NCBI GenBank assembly: GCA_013375405.1
Contig: JABXJU010000190.1
Coordinates: 1-8,570 of the forward strand
Reading direction: 5' to 3'
Source: Candidatus Helarchaeota archaeon
GTDB lineage: Archaea; Asgardarchaeota; Lokiarchaeia; Helarchaeales; HEL-GB-A
DNA: 8,570 bases
Below, piece after piece: positions 1-6,990 of this stretch. Under the pieces are notes generated by a model. That model saw only the letters and a list, made by a program, of their open reading frames with translations, was not told where the DNA came from and did not search any database. How positions within the stretch are numbered: the first letter of the stretch is position 1; every line of letters begins with the position of its first letter. The translations under genes were made by a program, and so were the position numbers.

Positions 1-78
1 TATGATGTCCCCGACTTGTGCGAACAACCGCTGGGACCGGTGGGGAAATACTTCCTGAAACTCAGGTTCTTTGAGTAA
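1..78 (+). CDS. Possible C-terminal end of an upstream gene (partial)
   Basis: Frame 1 is open from the window edge for 25 codons and ends Phe-Phe-Glu followed by two consecutive TAA stops (76-81). The other two plus-strand frames are closed early. The peptide (starting YDVPDLCEQP) has a protein-like mix of hydrophobic and charged residues, but I do not recognise a family. The stretch is GC-richer than the genes that follow. It also contains short inverted repeats (CCTGA 54-58 / TCAGG 62-66; CCCC 9-12 / GGGG 42-45), so a structured RNA is an alternative reading. Too short to decide. Confidence 0.25.
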   Translation, partial: YDVPDLCEQPLGPVGKYFLKLRFFE

Positions 79-86
79 TAATCCCT

Positions 87-104
87 CACCAAGAGAACTT
101 GGTG
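87..104. repeat. 7-bp perfect hairpin after the partial ORF
   Basis: CACCAAG (87-93) and CTTGGTG (98-104) are perfect reverse complements around an AGAA loop. The hairpin lies just after the double stop at 76-81. No T-tract follows on the plus strand, so it is not a classical archaeal terminator. It may be part of a structured RNA together with the smaller stems upstream. Confidence 0.4.
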
Positions 105-152
105 TGGCTAGGTAAGTAAATGACCCCCTCCTATTTAAACTCTTGGAATCGG

Positions 153-180
153 TTTGCGCATTTATCCAATTTGCGCATTT
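153..180. repeat. Tandem TTTGCGCATTT motif upstream of tgt
   Basis: The 11-mer TTTGCGCATTT occurs at 153-163 and again at 170-180, a 17-bp period. A partial third copy (TTTTGCG) follows directly at 178-184. The core TGCGCA is itself palindromic, as expected for a dimeric DNA-binding protein site. It lies upstream of AT-rich TATA-like sequence (about 205-222) and about 125 bp before the tgt start. A regulatory role is an inference. Confidence 0.35.
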
Positions 181-204
181 TGCGTGATAGATTTTTAGAA
201 CTTT

Positions 205-1413
<1,209 letters not shown>

Positions 1414-1472
1414 ATATGAGATGCCTTTTTCTATTTAAAGTAGGAAAGAAGTAAAAAAGGAAAGGTATTTGG

Positions 1473-1492
1473 TTTTTTTTCAGGTTTTTTTA
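1473..1492 (+). terminator. T-tract terminator after tgt
   Basis: Eight T residues (1473-1480) followed by CAGG and a second T-run (1485-1491), about 60 bp past the tgt stop, as expected for archaeal U-tract-dependent termination. A 10-bp inverted repeat (AAAAAGGCAT 1355-1364 with ATGCCTTTTT 1421-1430) also spans the gene end, but its 56-nt loop makes it a weak hairpin. Confidence 0.5.
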
Positions 1493-1554
1493 GGTTCAGT
1501 TTCATAGCACCCAATTATAACTATGCGCACATTACCTTTTTTTAATAAAAAGCT

Positions 1555-1881
1555 TTAATAGGCTCTAGAAAACCCAAGTGTTTCGTTAAGAAGCCCTTTT
1601 GATTCAATCATATAACTAATTTTGCCTTCTCTTCGTTTTAATTTCTTTTTTTGAACTTTACCTACAACTTCTACTTCATCACCTATACGAACATAAACAC
1701 GGGAATGATTTGTCGATACTGAAACTACTATCGAATCACCCGTTTTTAATGGAGTATCGGGTATATCTTCTTTTAATTCCATTGAAAACATTGCTTCACA
1801 ATCCAAAGGAAAGTCTGACATTTGAGTGGAAGAATGTATCAGTTGTCCATTTACTTTTCCTTTATATCTATTTTCACCCAA
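1555..1881 (-). CDS. Small basic protein, possible OB-fold
   Basis: A 108-residue protein I cannot assign to a family. The second half alternates short strands with charged turns: GDSIVVSV (48-55), VYVRIGDEVEVVGKVQKKKL, then KISYMIESKGL. The VGDEVEVVGKV-like segment followed by a basic stretch resembles the strands of an OB-fold nucleic-acid-binding domain; this is pattern recognition, not a proven match. No signal peptide, membrane segment or cysteine cluster is seen. The start is TTG, and it is backed by a strong Shine-Dalgarno motif (GGAAGTGAT, ending three bases before the TTG), which also argues that the gene is real rather than a shadow of the opposite-strand frame at 1710-1994. It converges with tgt and is divergent from the nitronate monooxygenase-like gene. 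Confidence 0.65.
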   Translation of the reverse strand: MGENRYKGKVNGQLIHSSTQMSDFPLDCEAMFSMELKEDIPDTPLKTGDSIVVSVSTNHSRVYVRIGDEVEVVGKVQKKKLKRREGKISYMIESKGLLNETLGFSRAY

Positions 1882-1884
1882 TTT

Positions 1885-1893
1885 ATCACTTCC
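1885..1893 (-). promoter_or_regulatory. Shine-Dalgarno deciding a TTG start
   Basis: On the minus strand GGAAGTGAT precedes AAA-TTG. GTGAT pairs with the ATCAC of the archaeal 16S rRNA 3' end at a short but normal distance. It fixes the TTG at 1881-1879 as the start of the small gene. Confidence 0.6.
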
Positions 1894-2154
1894 TATTCTT
1901 TGATTTTAATTCCTTTTCACAAGTTTTTGATCTGATTTTTCGATTAAAAACCGTAAAAAATTATATTTATTACACTAAAATAGTTTTCGTTTAAGTTCTA
2001 TCAGACGTATAAGACGACTATAAGAAAATCTCATCAATTAAATAACGAGTTGGGAAAATTCTGGACCAGCTGCTTTTTCCCCAAAATTCTGGAATCATTC
2101 CCGAAATGATGCATTTTAAATAAACCAATTATAGGACTTCATATTATGGATTGA

Positions 2155-2161
2155 TTTTATA
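2155..2161 (+). promoter_or_regulatory. TATA box for the nitronate monooxygenase-like gene
   Basis: TTTTATA lies about 40 bp before the ATG at 2198. With the usual archaeal spacing of about 25 bp, transcription would start near 2184, giving a leader of only about 14 nt. This agrees with the absence of a Shine-Dalgarno motif. Confidence 0.4.
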
Positions 2162-2197
2162 GAAAAAGTCAAATGTAATTATTTGAATTTTTATAAT

Positions 2198-3067
2198 ATG
2201 AAATGGGTAACAAAGATTACTAAAATGGTGAATTGCCGATTTCCAATCATTTTGGGTGCCTTTGCCGGGCATGATGATACGCAATTAACGGCGGCGGTAA
2301 GCAAAGCAGGAGGCTTTGGAATATTAACGGCCTCTTTCTTTCCAGGGGAAGAACAATTCCGGAAGGCAATTTTGGAAATAAAGAAAATTACAAAGAATCC
2401 ATTTGGTGTGAATTTTTCGGTTGACAAAGAAATAACACCGGCTCATCCTTTCTATCGATATTTAGAAATTTTAAACGAAGAGGGAATTAAGACAATCATT
2501 ACCGCAGCATATAAAGTAGATGCGTTTGGAAAAAAAGCAAAGGAGTATGGCATGAATTGGATTCATAAAGCAACCGTCATGAAACATGCCTTAAAGGGCG
2601 TTACAATGGGTGCTGATGCCATAATTCTCACCGGATTGGAGGGGGGTGGATTGAAGAATCCCAAGCAAAACACGTTATTAATTAACATGGTGAATGCCCA
2701 CAAAATAGTAAATGTGCCTTTTATAGCTTCAGGGGGAATTAGTGATGGTAGAGGCATGTTAGGTGCATTAATTCTGGGGGCGCAAGCTGTTCATCTATGC
2801 ACTGCTTTTTTAGCAACCAAAGAGAGTCCTATTCCAGATGTTTGGAAACAACAATTAATTGATGCGAATTGTTTTGATCCCAAAATAATTAAGAAAGTAT
2901 ACCATTTTGAGTCTAACAGCCCAAAATATGTACCACTCTCTATGGCAGTAGGGACGATTAATGAAATAATCTCAGTAGAAGATTTAATAAAAAAGATGAT
3001 TGATGAAGGTGAAGCAATCTTAAATAGTTTAGGATTTCAAGAAGACACTATCAACTTTATTCGATGA
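2198..3067 (+). CDS. Nitronate monooxygenase / 2-nitropropane dioxygenase family FMN protein
   Basis: A TIM-barrel flavoprotein of the family that includes nitronate monooxygenases and FabK-type enoyl reductases; the true substrate is not readable. The N-terminal FPIILGAFAG and AAVSKAGGFGIL match the family's opening barrel strands. PFGVNFSV follows at about residue 68 (counted from this ATG), then ADAIILTGLEGGG at 139-151. The FMN-phosphate loop FIASGGISDGRGM is at 175-187, then LGAQAVHLCTAFLATKES. The family motif GxEAGGH appears as GLEGGG followed by Leu152, so the usual active-site His is absent and classical nitronate chemistry is doubtful. At 289 residues it is somewhat short for the family (commonly over 300). 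ATG 2198 was chosen because the family N-terminus starts just after it; a TTG at 2183 would add five residues. The stop is 6 bp from the end of the convergent minus-strand gene. Confidence 0.85.
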   Translation: MKWVTKITKMVNCRFPIILGAFAGHDDTQLTAAVSKAGGFGILTASFFPGEEQFRKAILEIKKITKNPFGVNFSVDKEITPAHPFYRYLEILNEEGIKTIITAAYKVDAFGKKAKEYGMNWIHKATVMKHALKGVTMGADAIILTGLEGGGLKNPKQNTLLINMVNAHKIVNVPFIASGGISDGRGMLGALILGAQAVHLCTAFLATKESPIPDVWKQQLIDANCFDPKIIKKVYHFESNSPKYVPLSMAVGTINEIISVEDLIKKMIDEGEAILNSLGFQEDTINFIR

Positions 3068-3073
3068 AGATAT

Positions 3074-4165
3074 TCATTCAGGTCTTGGTGAACCACAGAG
3101 CTGACAAGTTTTATCATCCTTTGATTTAAAGATAAATCCACAGTTCGGACATGAGATCTCTTTTTTCTTTTCTTTTTTTCTTTTCTTTTCAATTTCAGGG
3201 GGTATCGAAGCAAGAAAAGGAACTTCTTTAGTTTCTGGCATTTTATGAGCGTTAGGGGGTGGTTGGGGTTGTGTTTGGGGATAAGGAATGCCCCGGGGTT
3301 CTTTCCGAGTCGGCATTTTAAGGTTTTTAGCGAATCCTTTGCCTTTAACAGGACTTGCAGGCTCTTCAATAATGGGCTCTATCAGATGAGTTTCGGATTT
3401 ATAGACCTTTTGTTCGAGTTCTTGGACAACTTCCATCCAATTTGGGGGGTGAATAGGATCCCAACCTCGAATAGTTTCTAAGGCTTCTCCAGCATCTCCT
3501 AAAATATTATGCAATACTTGAGGAAGATCGAATACAGGAGGATGTGGATAGGGAGAAAAATCAACAATCACCTGATAATGAATAGCTTCCTTCACGCGAA
3601 CCGCAGCGGTTAAAAATAATCTATATTTCGTAATGGTGCCATCTAGCATTTCAACGGCGAATTGTTCTAGTAATTTTGTGGCTTGTTCGGAGTGTTGTGT
3701 AGTTCGACGATTAACCTCCTCACTAGCAGGCGTAACCCCATGGCGCTCCTCAACAGTATGATCTAATTGTTTGAGATCTTCATTTGTTGCAGACACCCGG
3801 ATCATTAGTTCTAAACCTTGGGAGAACTCTGCAATTTTTTCGGGAATAAGTTCGCCGTTTGATAGATCTCCATAGATATTAAATAGCATCTCATAAGCTC
3901 TAATTAAATAAGTCTCAATAAGCTTATCACTTGTATCTAAAGTTGCTGCTAAAATCATAATAATTTCATTAAAATTACCAAAAGCAATCCGCAATTTATC
4001 CCAATGAATTAATTTATAGGTATTTTCATTTTCCCGTGCTACAAAAGGGATATATGCTGTAAAAAAATTGAAAAAGGGATCCCGATCTTGATATTTCGCC
4101 CAATAGTCCTTATAAAAGAGATATTTGCCTGTTACCTTACTGACCACTGCAGCCAAATGAAACAT
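3074..4165 (-). CDS. Longin-like / E2(RWD)-like / zinc-ribbon fusion protein
   Basis: A 363-residue protein with three recognisable parts. Residues 1-100 follow the longin strand/helix order: FHLAAVVSKVTGKYLFYKDYW as two strands, an amphipathic helix DPFFNFFTAYIPFVARE, then strands in KLIHWDKLRIAFGN and IIMILAATLD and a final helix. After a helical linker, residues 160-262 resemble a ubiquitin-conjugating E2 or RWD fold: a helix, strand YQVIVDFS, the YPHPPVF proline turn, then GWDPIHPP and a long helix. No Cys lies where an E2 would carry its catalytic one, so any E2-like role would be non-catalytic (UEV or RWD style). A proline- and lysine-rich linker (about 265-336) ends in a zinc ribbon, Cys339/342 and Cys354/357. 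It starts 26 bp after the preceding gene's stop, with GTGAT close to the ATG, and is probably co-transcribed with it. Longin and RWD assignments are from fold-pattern reading. Confidence 0.8.
   Translation of the reverse strand: MFHLAAVVSKVTGKYLFYKDYWAKYQDRDPFFNFFTAYIPFVARENENTYKLIHWDKLRIAFGNFNEIIMILAATLDTSDKLIETYLIRAYEMLFNIYGDLSNGELIPEKIAEFSQGLELMIRVSATNEDLKQLDHTVEERHGVTPASEEVNRRTTQHSEQATKLLEQFAVEMLDGTITKYRLFLTAAVRVKEAIHYQVIVDFSPYPHPPVFDLPQVLHNILGDAGEALETIRGWDPIHPPNWMEVVQELEQKVYKSETHLIEPIIEEPASPVKGKGFAKNLKMPTRKEPRGIPYPQTQPQPPPNAHKMPETKEVPFLASIPPEIEKKRKKEKKKEISCPNCGFIFKSKDDKTCQLCGSPRPE
3163..3190 (+). terminator. Plus-strand T-rich tract inside the convergent gene
   Basis: The Lys/Glu-rich linker of the minus-strand gene (KKRKKEKKKE) makes the plus strand a series of T-runs of four to seven here, about 95 bp past the stop of the nitronate monooxygenase-like gene. 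No other T-tract follows that stop, so this may be where its transcript ends. Inference only. Confidence 0.25.
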
Positions 4166-4191
4166 CGTATCACAAAAAAATGAGGGGGAGC

Positions 4192-5118
4192 TTAATTCCT
4201 ACGACCGCGTGGATTCTCTAATAACTGTAACTCGTGTCTATCCGGTTTATATGGGAGTTCATTTTTCATATATTTTTTTCTATAGTCGGCTAATCTGTCC
4301 ACAACCTCATCCCAGAACTTTATCAGTGCCCCAAATAAAACCATGGTATTGATAAAGACTTTATTTTTAGCTAGTTCAGGGTCATAAATGTCAATAACCA
4401 CTTTTCCCCCAATATTGAATTTTTTGGAATCGAATTCTGCTAGTGTTTTATCTTTTTCCTGAGCGCGGAATACTTTCCAATCACTACCGATGGTGAAGCG
4501 TTTCTCAGCAATGATGAAGTAATCTATATCTTTACCTTCCTTCTCGAGAATAAGGGGAACCATTACGCGATCCATACTGCCAGAACCCCGTTCAATTTTC
4601 TCTAAATGAAAAATTTTTGTAAATCCTTGGTGAAATACATCAAATACGGGTGTTCCGCGTTCGTAACCTAGGGAAAGCATGAGTCCTTTAATATTGTTTT
4701 GTTCTATGCTTGCAAGCCATCGATCCGTCTCAGTAAAATAGCGGACTACTAAACGTGACAGTTCTCCTTGTTCTGGATGATTATCTTCCCACTCATCCTT
4801 TCTGAATCCCACATGTCCTTTATCCTCGCCACCAATTTTAACCGAACCATAAATATCCATATCTTTTGAGAATTGTCTGCTTTTAGCCCGTAGCTGGTCT
4901 TTTTGACGAATGCCTATTTCTTTGCCATGGAGATCTGTCTTCCAAAAGTCCACCTCCACTTTAAGTCTGGAGATCTCTTCCCATTTTTCTTTCTTCTTTT
5001 TTTTATCCTTCTCTTTTGTTTCCTTCTCTTTTCTTTCCTTCTCGTCTTTTATATCCCTATCTGTTATCTCCGTCGGCTCTTCTTTAATTTCTTCTTCTTT
5101 TTTCTTTTTCTTTGGCAT
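4192..5118 (-). CDS. Lys/Glu-rich protein with possible LURP-one/Tubby-like C-terminal region
   Basis: A 308-residue protein not assigned with confidence. Residues 1-48 are almost entirely Lys and Glu, a charged tail likely to be disordered. Residues 50-190 contain mixed strands and helices (SRLVVRYFTETDRWLASIEQ and neighbours) that I do not recognise. Residues 199-275 read as a strand series: DYFIIAEKRFTIGSDWKVFRA, then a turn, KTLAEFDSKKFNIGGKVVIDIYD, then a hydrophobic helix VFINTMVLFGALIKFWDEV. This order resembles the LURP-one / phospholipid-scramblase / Tubby barrel, where a central hydrophobic helix is plugged by strands; it is a fold-level guess. There is no signal peptide, and the hydrophobic stretch is too short and too charged at its end to call a membrane helix. 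It is the first gene of a probable pair with the longin/E2-like gene. The ATG precedes the charged tail; a TATA-like box lies at 5176-5168. Confidence 0.75.
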   Translation of the reverse strand: MPKKKKKEEEIKEEPTEITDRDIKDEKERKEKETKEKDKKKKKEKWEEISRLKVEVDFWKTDLHGKEIGIRQKDQLRAKSRQFSKDMDIYGSVKIGGEDKGHVGFRKDEWEDNHPEQGELSRLVVRYFTETDRWLASIEQNNIKGLMLSLGYERGTPVFDVFHQGFTKIFHLEKIERGSGSMDRVMVPLILEKEGKDIDYFIIAEKRFTIGSDWKVFRAQEKDKTLAEFDSKKFNIGGKVVIDIYDPELAKNKVFINTMVLFGALIKFWDEVVDRLADYRKKYMKNELPYKPDRHELQLLENPRGRRN

Positions 5119-5167
5119 AAACCTTCACACTTCTCCATTCAATGTAGATAAATTATGTTCAATATCG

Positions 5168-5176
5168 AATATAAAA
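5168..5176 (-). promoter_or_regulatory. TATA box for the two-gene unit
   Basis: TTTTATATT on the minus strand, about 50 bp before the ATG at 5118, predicts a leader of roughly 25-30 nt. The upstream gene ends in its own T-tract, so the pair at 3074-5118 probably has an independent promoter. Confidence 0.4.
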
Positions 5177-5218
5177 TGATCTTTTTAAGATATTATTGCT
5201 TTATTTCACGCATTTTAG

Positions 5219-5226
5219 AAAAAAAA
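5219..5226 (-). terminator. T8 terminator after the Roadblock gene
   Basis: Eight A residues on the plus strand read as a T8 tract on the minus strand, starting three bases after the stop of the Roadblock gene. This is consistent with archaeal T-tract termination and separates this gene from the next unit. Confidence 0.5.
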
Positions 5227-5229
5227 GAA

Positions 5230-5958
5230 TTATAAGGCTATTTTAGACAAGAATTTTGAAATGTTTTGTGCGATTAATTCACTATACATTGAAATGAGAC
5301 CGATATTCGACTTGGGTGACGTGACAATTAGTAAAATTGTGTCCTCATTTACCTTGGTAAGCATTAATACGCTTTGTTCTGCCATAATGCTAACCATGCG
5401 CATCTTACCACCAGAGATGGCACGAATCGAATCTTTTGCGATTCCATAGAGTGTTGAACTTATTGTAGCCATCATTTCAGGTTTAGCTCTCGAAGAATGT
5501 GCTGAGGCCAGTAAAGTTCCGTCGCGTTTGACCACTGCAGAAGCTTCAAGATTTCGATCAAGTTTATTCAACCCTCGTAAGAATTGAATAAGTTGATTTT
5601 GCATACCCTTAGTGAGAACTACGCTTTTCGAACTAGGCCTTGTTTTTATAGGCTTCGCGACCCCAAGCGGTTTCTTTGTAAAGATTGTGGGACGCCCTTT
5701 TCTTTCAGTTACCGCTGCAACCGGTTTGGGGGATGATACGTATGTAGTTGCAGTTGAATTAGCTCTTCTTCTAGCTTCAGACTTCTGTTCTTTCTTATCC
5801 TGTAATCTAGAGAAAAGAGTTGAAGCTGCTACTTCCCTAACGGAAGTATCTATTTGTGTGTGCCCCAGAGGACCGATAGGTGCGCCGCAATTTGGGCAAA
5901 ATCTTTTATTCGATTCTGTTTGAAACCCACATTGAGAACAGATTACTATACTATTCAT
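5230..5958 (-). CDS. Zinc-ribbon plus Roadblock/LC7 domain protein
   Basis: A 242-residue cytoplasmic protein. The N-terminus is a zinc ribbon with Cys7/Cys10 and Cys21/Cys24 (CSQCG and CPNCG). Residues 30-115 are a low-complexity, basic, Ser/Thr/Lys-rich linker. Residues 118-240 form a Roadblock/LC7 domain: an opening helix, strand ASAVVKRDGTLLASA, helix MMATISSTLYGIAKDSI, strand KMRMVSIMAEQSVLMLTKVNEDTILLIV (in two pieces), and a closing helix. Roadblock domains dimerise and commonly serve small Ras-like GTPases as regulators or scaffolds (MglB, Rag/Ragulator); Asgard archaea encode many. No GTPase gene lies in this window, so the partner is unknown. The zinc ribbon suggests binding to another protein or nucleic acid. 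The ATG directly precedes the ribbon. Confidence 0.9.
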   Translation of the reverse strand: MNSIVICSQCGFQTESNKRFCPNCGAPIGPLGHTQIDTSVREVAASTLFSRLQDKKEQKSEARRRANSTATTYVSSPKPVAAVTERKGRPTIFTKKPLGVAKPIKTRPSSKSVVLTKGMQNQLIQFLRGLNKLDRNLEASAVVKRDGTLLASAHSSRAKPEMMATISSTLYGIAKDSIRAISGGKMRMVSIMAEQSVLMLTKVNEDTILLIVTSPKSNIGLISMYSELIAQNISKFLSKIAL

Positions 5959-6014
5959 AAAACCCGTATTCCAACGAACTTACTCATTTTTCTGTTTTTA
6001 AACCAGCGTCGACT

Positions 6015-6049
6015 ACTAGTATTTTTCCTACTTTATTAATAATACTAGT
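6015..6049. repeat. 9-bp inverted repeat upstream of the Roadblock gene
   Basis: ACTAGTATT (6015-6023) and AATACTAGT (6041-6049) are perfect reverse complements separated by 17 AT-rich bases. The element sits about 60-90 bp before the Roadblock gene's ATG and 34 bp after the stop of the upstream nuclease-like gene. Its spacer contains the TATA-like sequence TTAATAAAG on the minus strand, so it could be an operator flanking the promoter; a read-through hairpin is an alternative. Confidence 0.4.
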
Positions 6050-6082
6050 TCCTTTTAGGTGGTATTTCTAAGATCCGGCTTT

Positions 6083-6877
6083 TTATACTAATTTTTTATT
6101 TACAGTCCTAACTTTTTTAGTATGTAGAGTTTTTTGGGCAGAAAGATTTACAGGAAATTGGAGAATCATTTCTGAATAACGGTGATACTCATTAAGAAAT
6201 TTATTTAATTTAAAAAAAGGGAGAATCGGCACATGTTCAAATATTTTTATCTCATACATTTTTGAGGTGACAATCATCGGAATGATTTTTGCGTTCTGCC
6301 AATTAGTGAGATTGAGTTTGTCGCGGACGGATCGTTTCATTGTTGATTTAGAAAATGCTTTAACACGACGGATTTGGTTTTTTACCATTGTTTTTAACGC
6401 ACTTGCACGTCCAGTCTTCCATTTTTTCGCATCTATAGCGAATATTAAGGGCTTTTTTATCCCGATTACATCAATTTCATATCGTTTTTTGTGATGTGTA
6501 AAATAATAATTCTGTATGCAAAAGAATTCATGATGGTCAAGAACTATAAAGCAGAAGTTTTCAAATTCTTTCCAATGAAGCATCGAGATAATCTGATCTA
6601 AACTTACCCCTAGGGATATTGCTTTCTTAACTAAATTCATCTTAGATTTTTTAGGAATTATGATTAAATTCTTTTCAATTTCCATAAATCCAGTCAATTC
6701 TTCATTTAAGTCTTGGATGATTTTGAAAACGTTTTGTGGGGAAAGTTTGGTTTGCTTTACTAAGCTCTCAATGGCAATTTCTTCTTGTTCTTTACTCATT
6801 TGTAGTAAATCTAGAATAAAATTTTTACTGGAGATCACACTTTTCAACCTGTTATATTTCTCACACTCTATTTTCAA
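6083..6877 (-). CDS. Winged-helix protein with a PD-(D/E)XK nuclease-like domain
   Basis: A 264-residue protein. Residues 15-75 look like a winged helix: helices ISSKNFILDLLQ, IAIESLVKQTK and SPQNVFKIIQDLNEE, then the wing MEIEKNLIII. Residues 100-200 carry a restriction-endonuclease-like core: WKEFENF (Glu104, Glu106), a strand, YEIDVIG with Asp136, and FAIDAKKW with Asp149 and Lys151. This is the E...D...(D/E)xK arrangement of Mrr- and Holliday-resolvase-like nucleases. All core acidic residues and the Lys are present, so activity is possible; the substrate is unknown. The tail is basic. No methyltransferase or other restriction partner is nearby, so a DNA repair or maintenance role is as likely as defence. 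The start is TTG without a Shine-Dalgarno motif; a GTG at residue 14 is an alternative, and the ATG at residue 27 would cut the first helix. Confidence 0.82.
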   Translation of the reverse strand: MKIECEKYNRLKSVISSKNFILDLLQMSKEQEEIAIESLVKQTKLSPQNVFKIIQDLNEELTGFMEIEKNLIIIPKKSKMNLVKKAISLGVSLDQIISMLHWKEFENFCFIVLDHHEFFCIQNYYFTHHKKRYEIDVIGIKKPLIFAIDAKKWKTGRASALKTMVKNQIRRVKAFSKSTMKRSVRDKLNLTNWQNAKIIPMIVTSKMYEIKIFEHVPILPFFKLNKFLNEYHRYSEMILQFPVNLSAQKTLHTKKVRTVNKKLV

Positions 6878-6990
6878 ATTTGTATCTAATTTATAAAATA
6901 AGAGGGGGCGAAAAAGATAACTGAAAGGAATTATATAGAGATGGATTTTCTAAATAGATAGTATTTTTAAATTTATAATGGATGGAGAAG

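Larger units (their letters stand above)
1882..2197. other. Divergent intergenic region with repeats
   Basis: No gene is seen in these 316 bases. The left part holds the leader and AT-rich promoter of the minus-strand small gene (TATA-like sequence around 1960-1972). The middle carries two copies of AAAATTCTGGA (2055-2065 and 2083-2093, 28 bp apart), small palindromes CTGGACCAG (2061-2069) and GGAATCATTCC (2091-2101), and a weak 6-bp hairpin (ATCATT 2094-2099 / AATGAT 2105-2110). The right end is the promoter of the downstream plus-strand gene. Confidence 0.5.

Noticed and set aside
2..58. Box C-like ATGATG and box D-like CTGA spaced as in a C/D guide RNA.
   Set aside because: No internal D' and C' boxes at proper spacing, and both motifs are short enough to arise by chance.
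105..130. GGTAAGTAAATGACC resembles the conserved 3' region of RNase P RNA.
   Set aside because: The match is partial (about nine of twelve bases) and the ACAGAA and GGCUUA elements that must follow are absent; no paired core was found.
1710..1994. Plus-strand open frame of 94 codons rich in Phe and Leu.
   Set aside because: It overlaps the better-supported minus-strand gene with a Shine-Dalgarno motif; its composition is that of an AT-rich antisense shadow.
4903..5179. Two plus-strand frames with very hydrophobic Phe/Leu/Ser runs, looking like membrane proteins.
   Set aside because: They are the antisense of the Lys/Glu-rich N-terminus of the minus-strand gene; the hydrophobicity is a by-product of T-rich codons.
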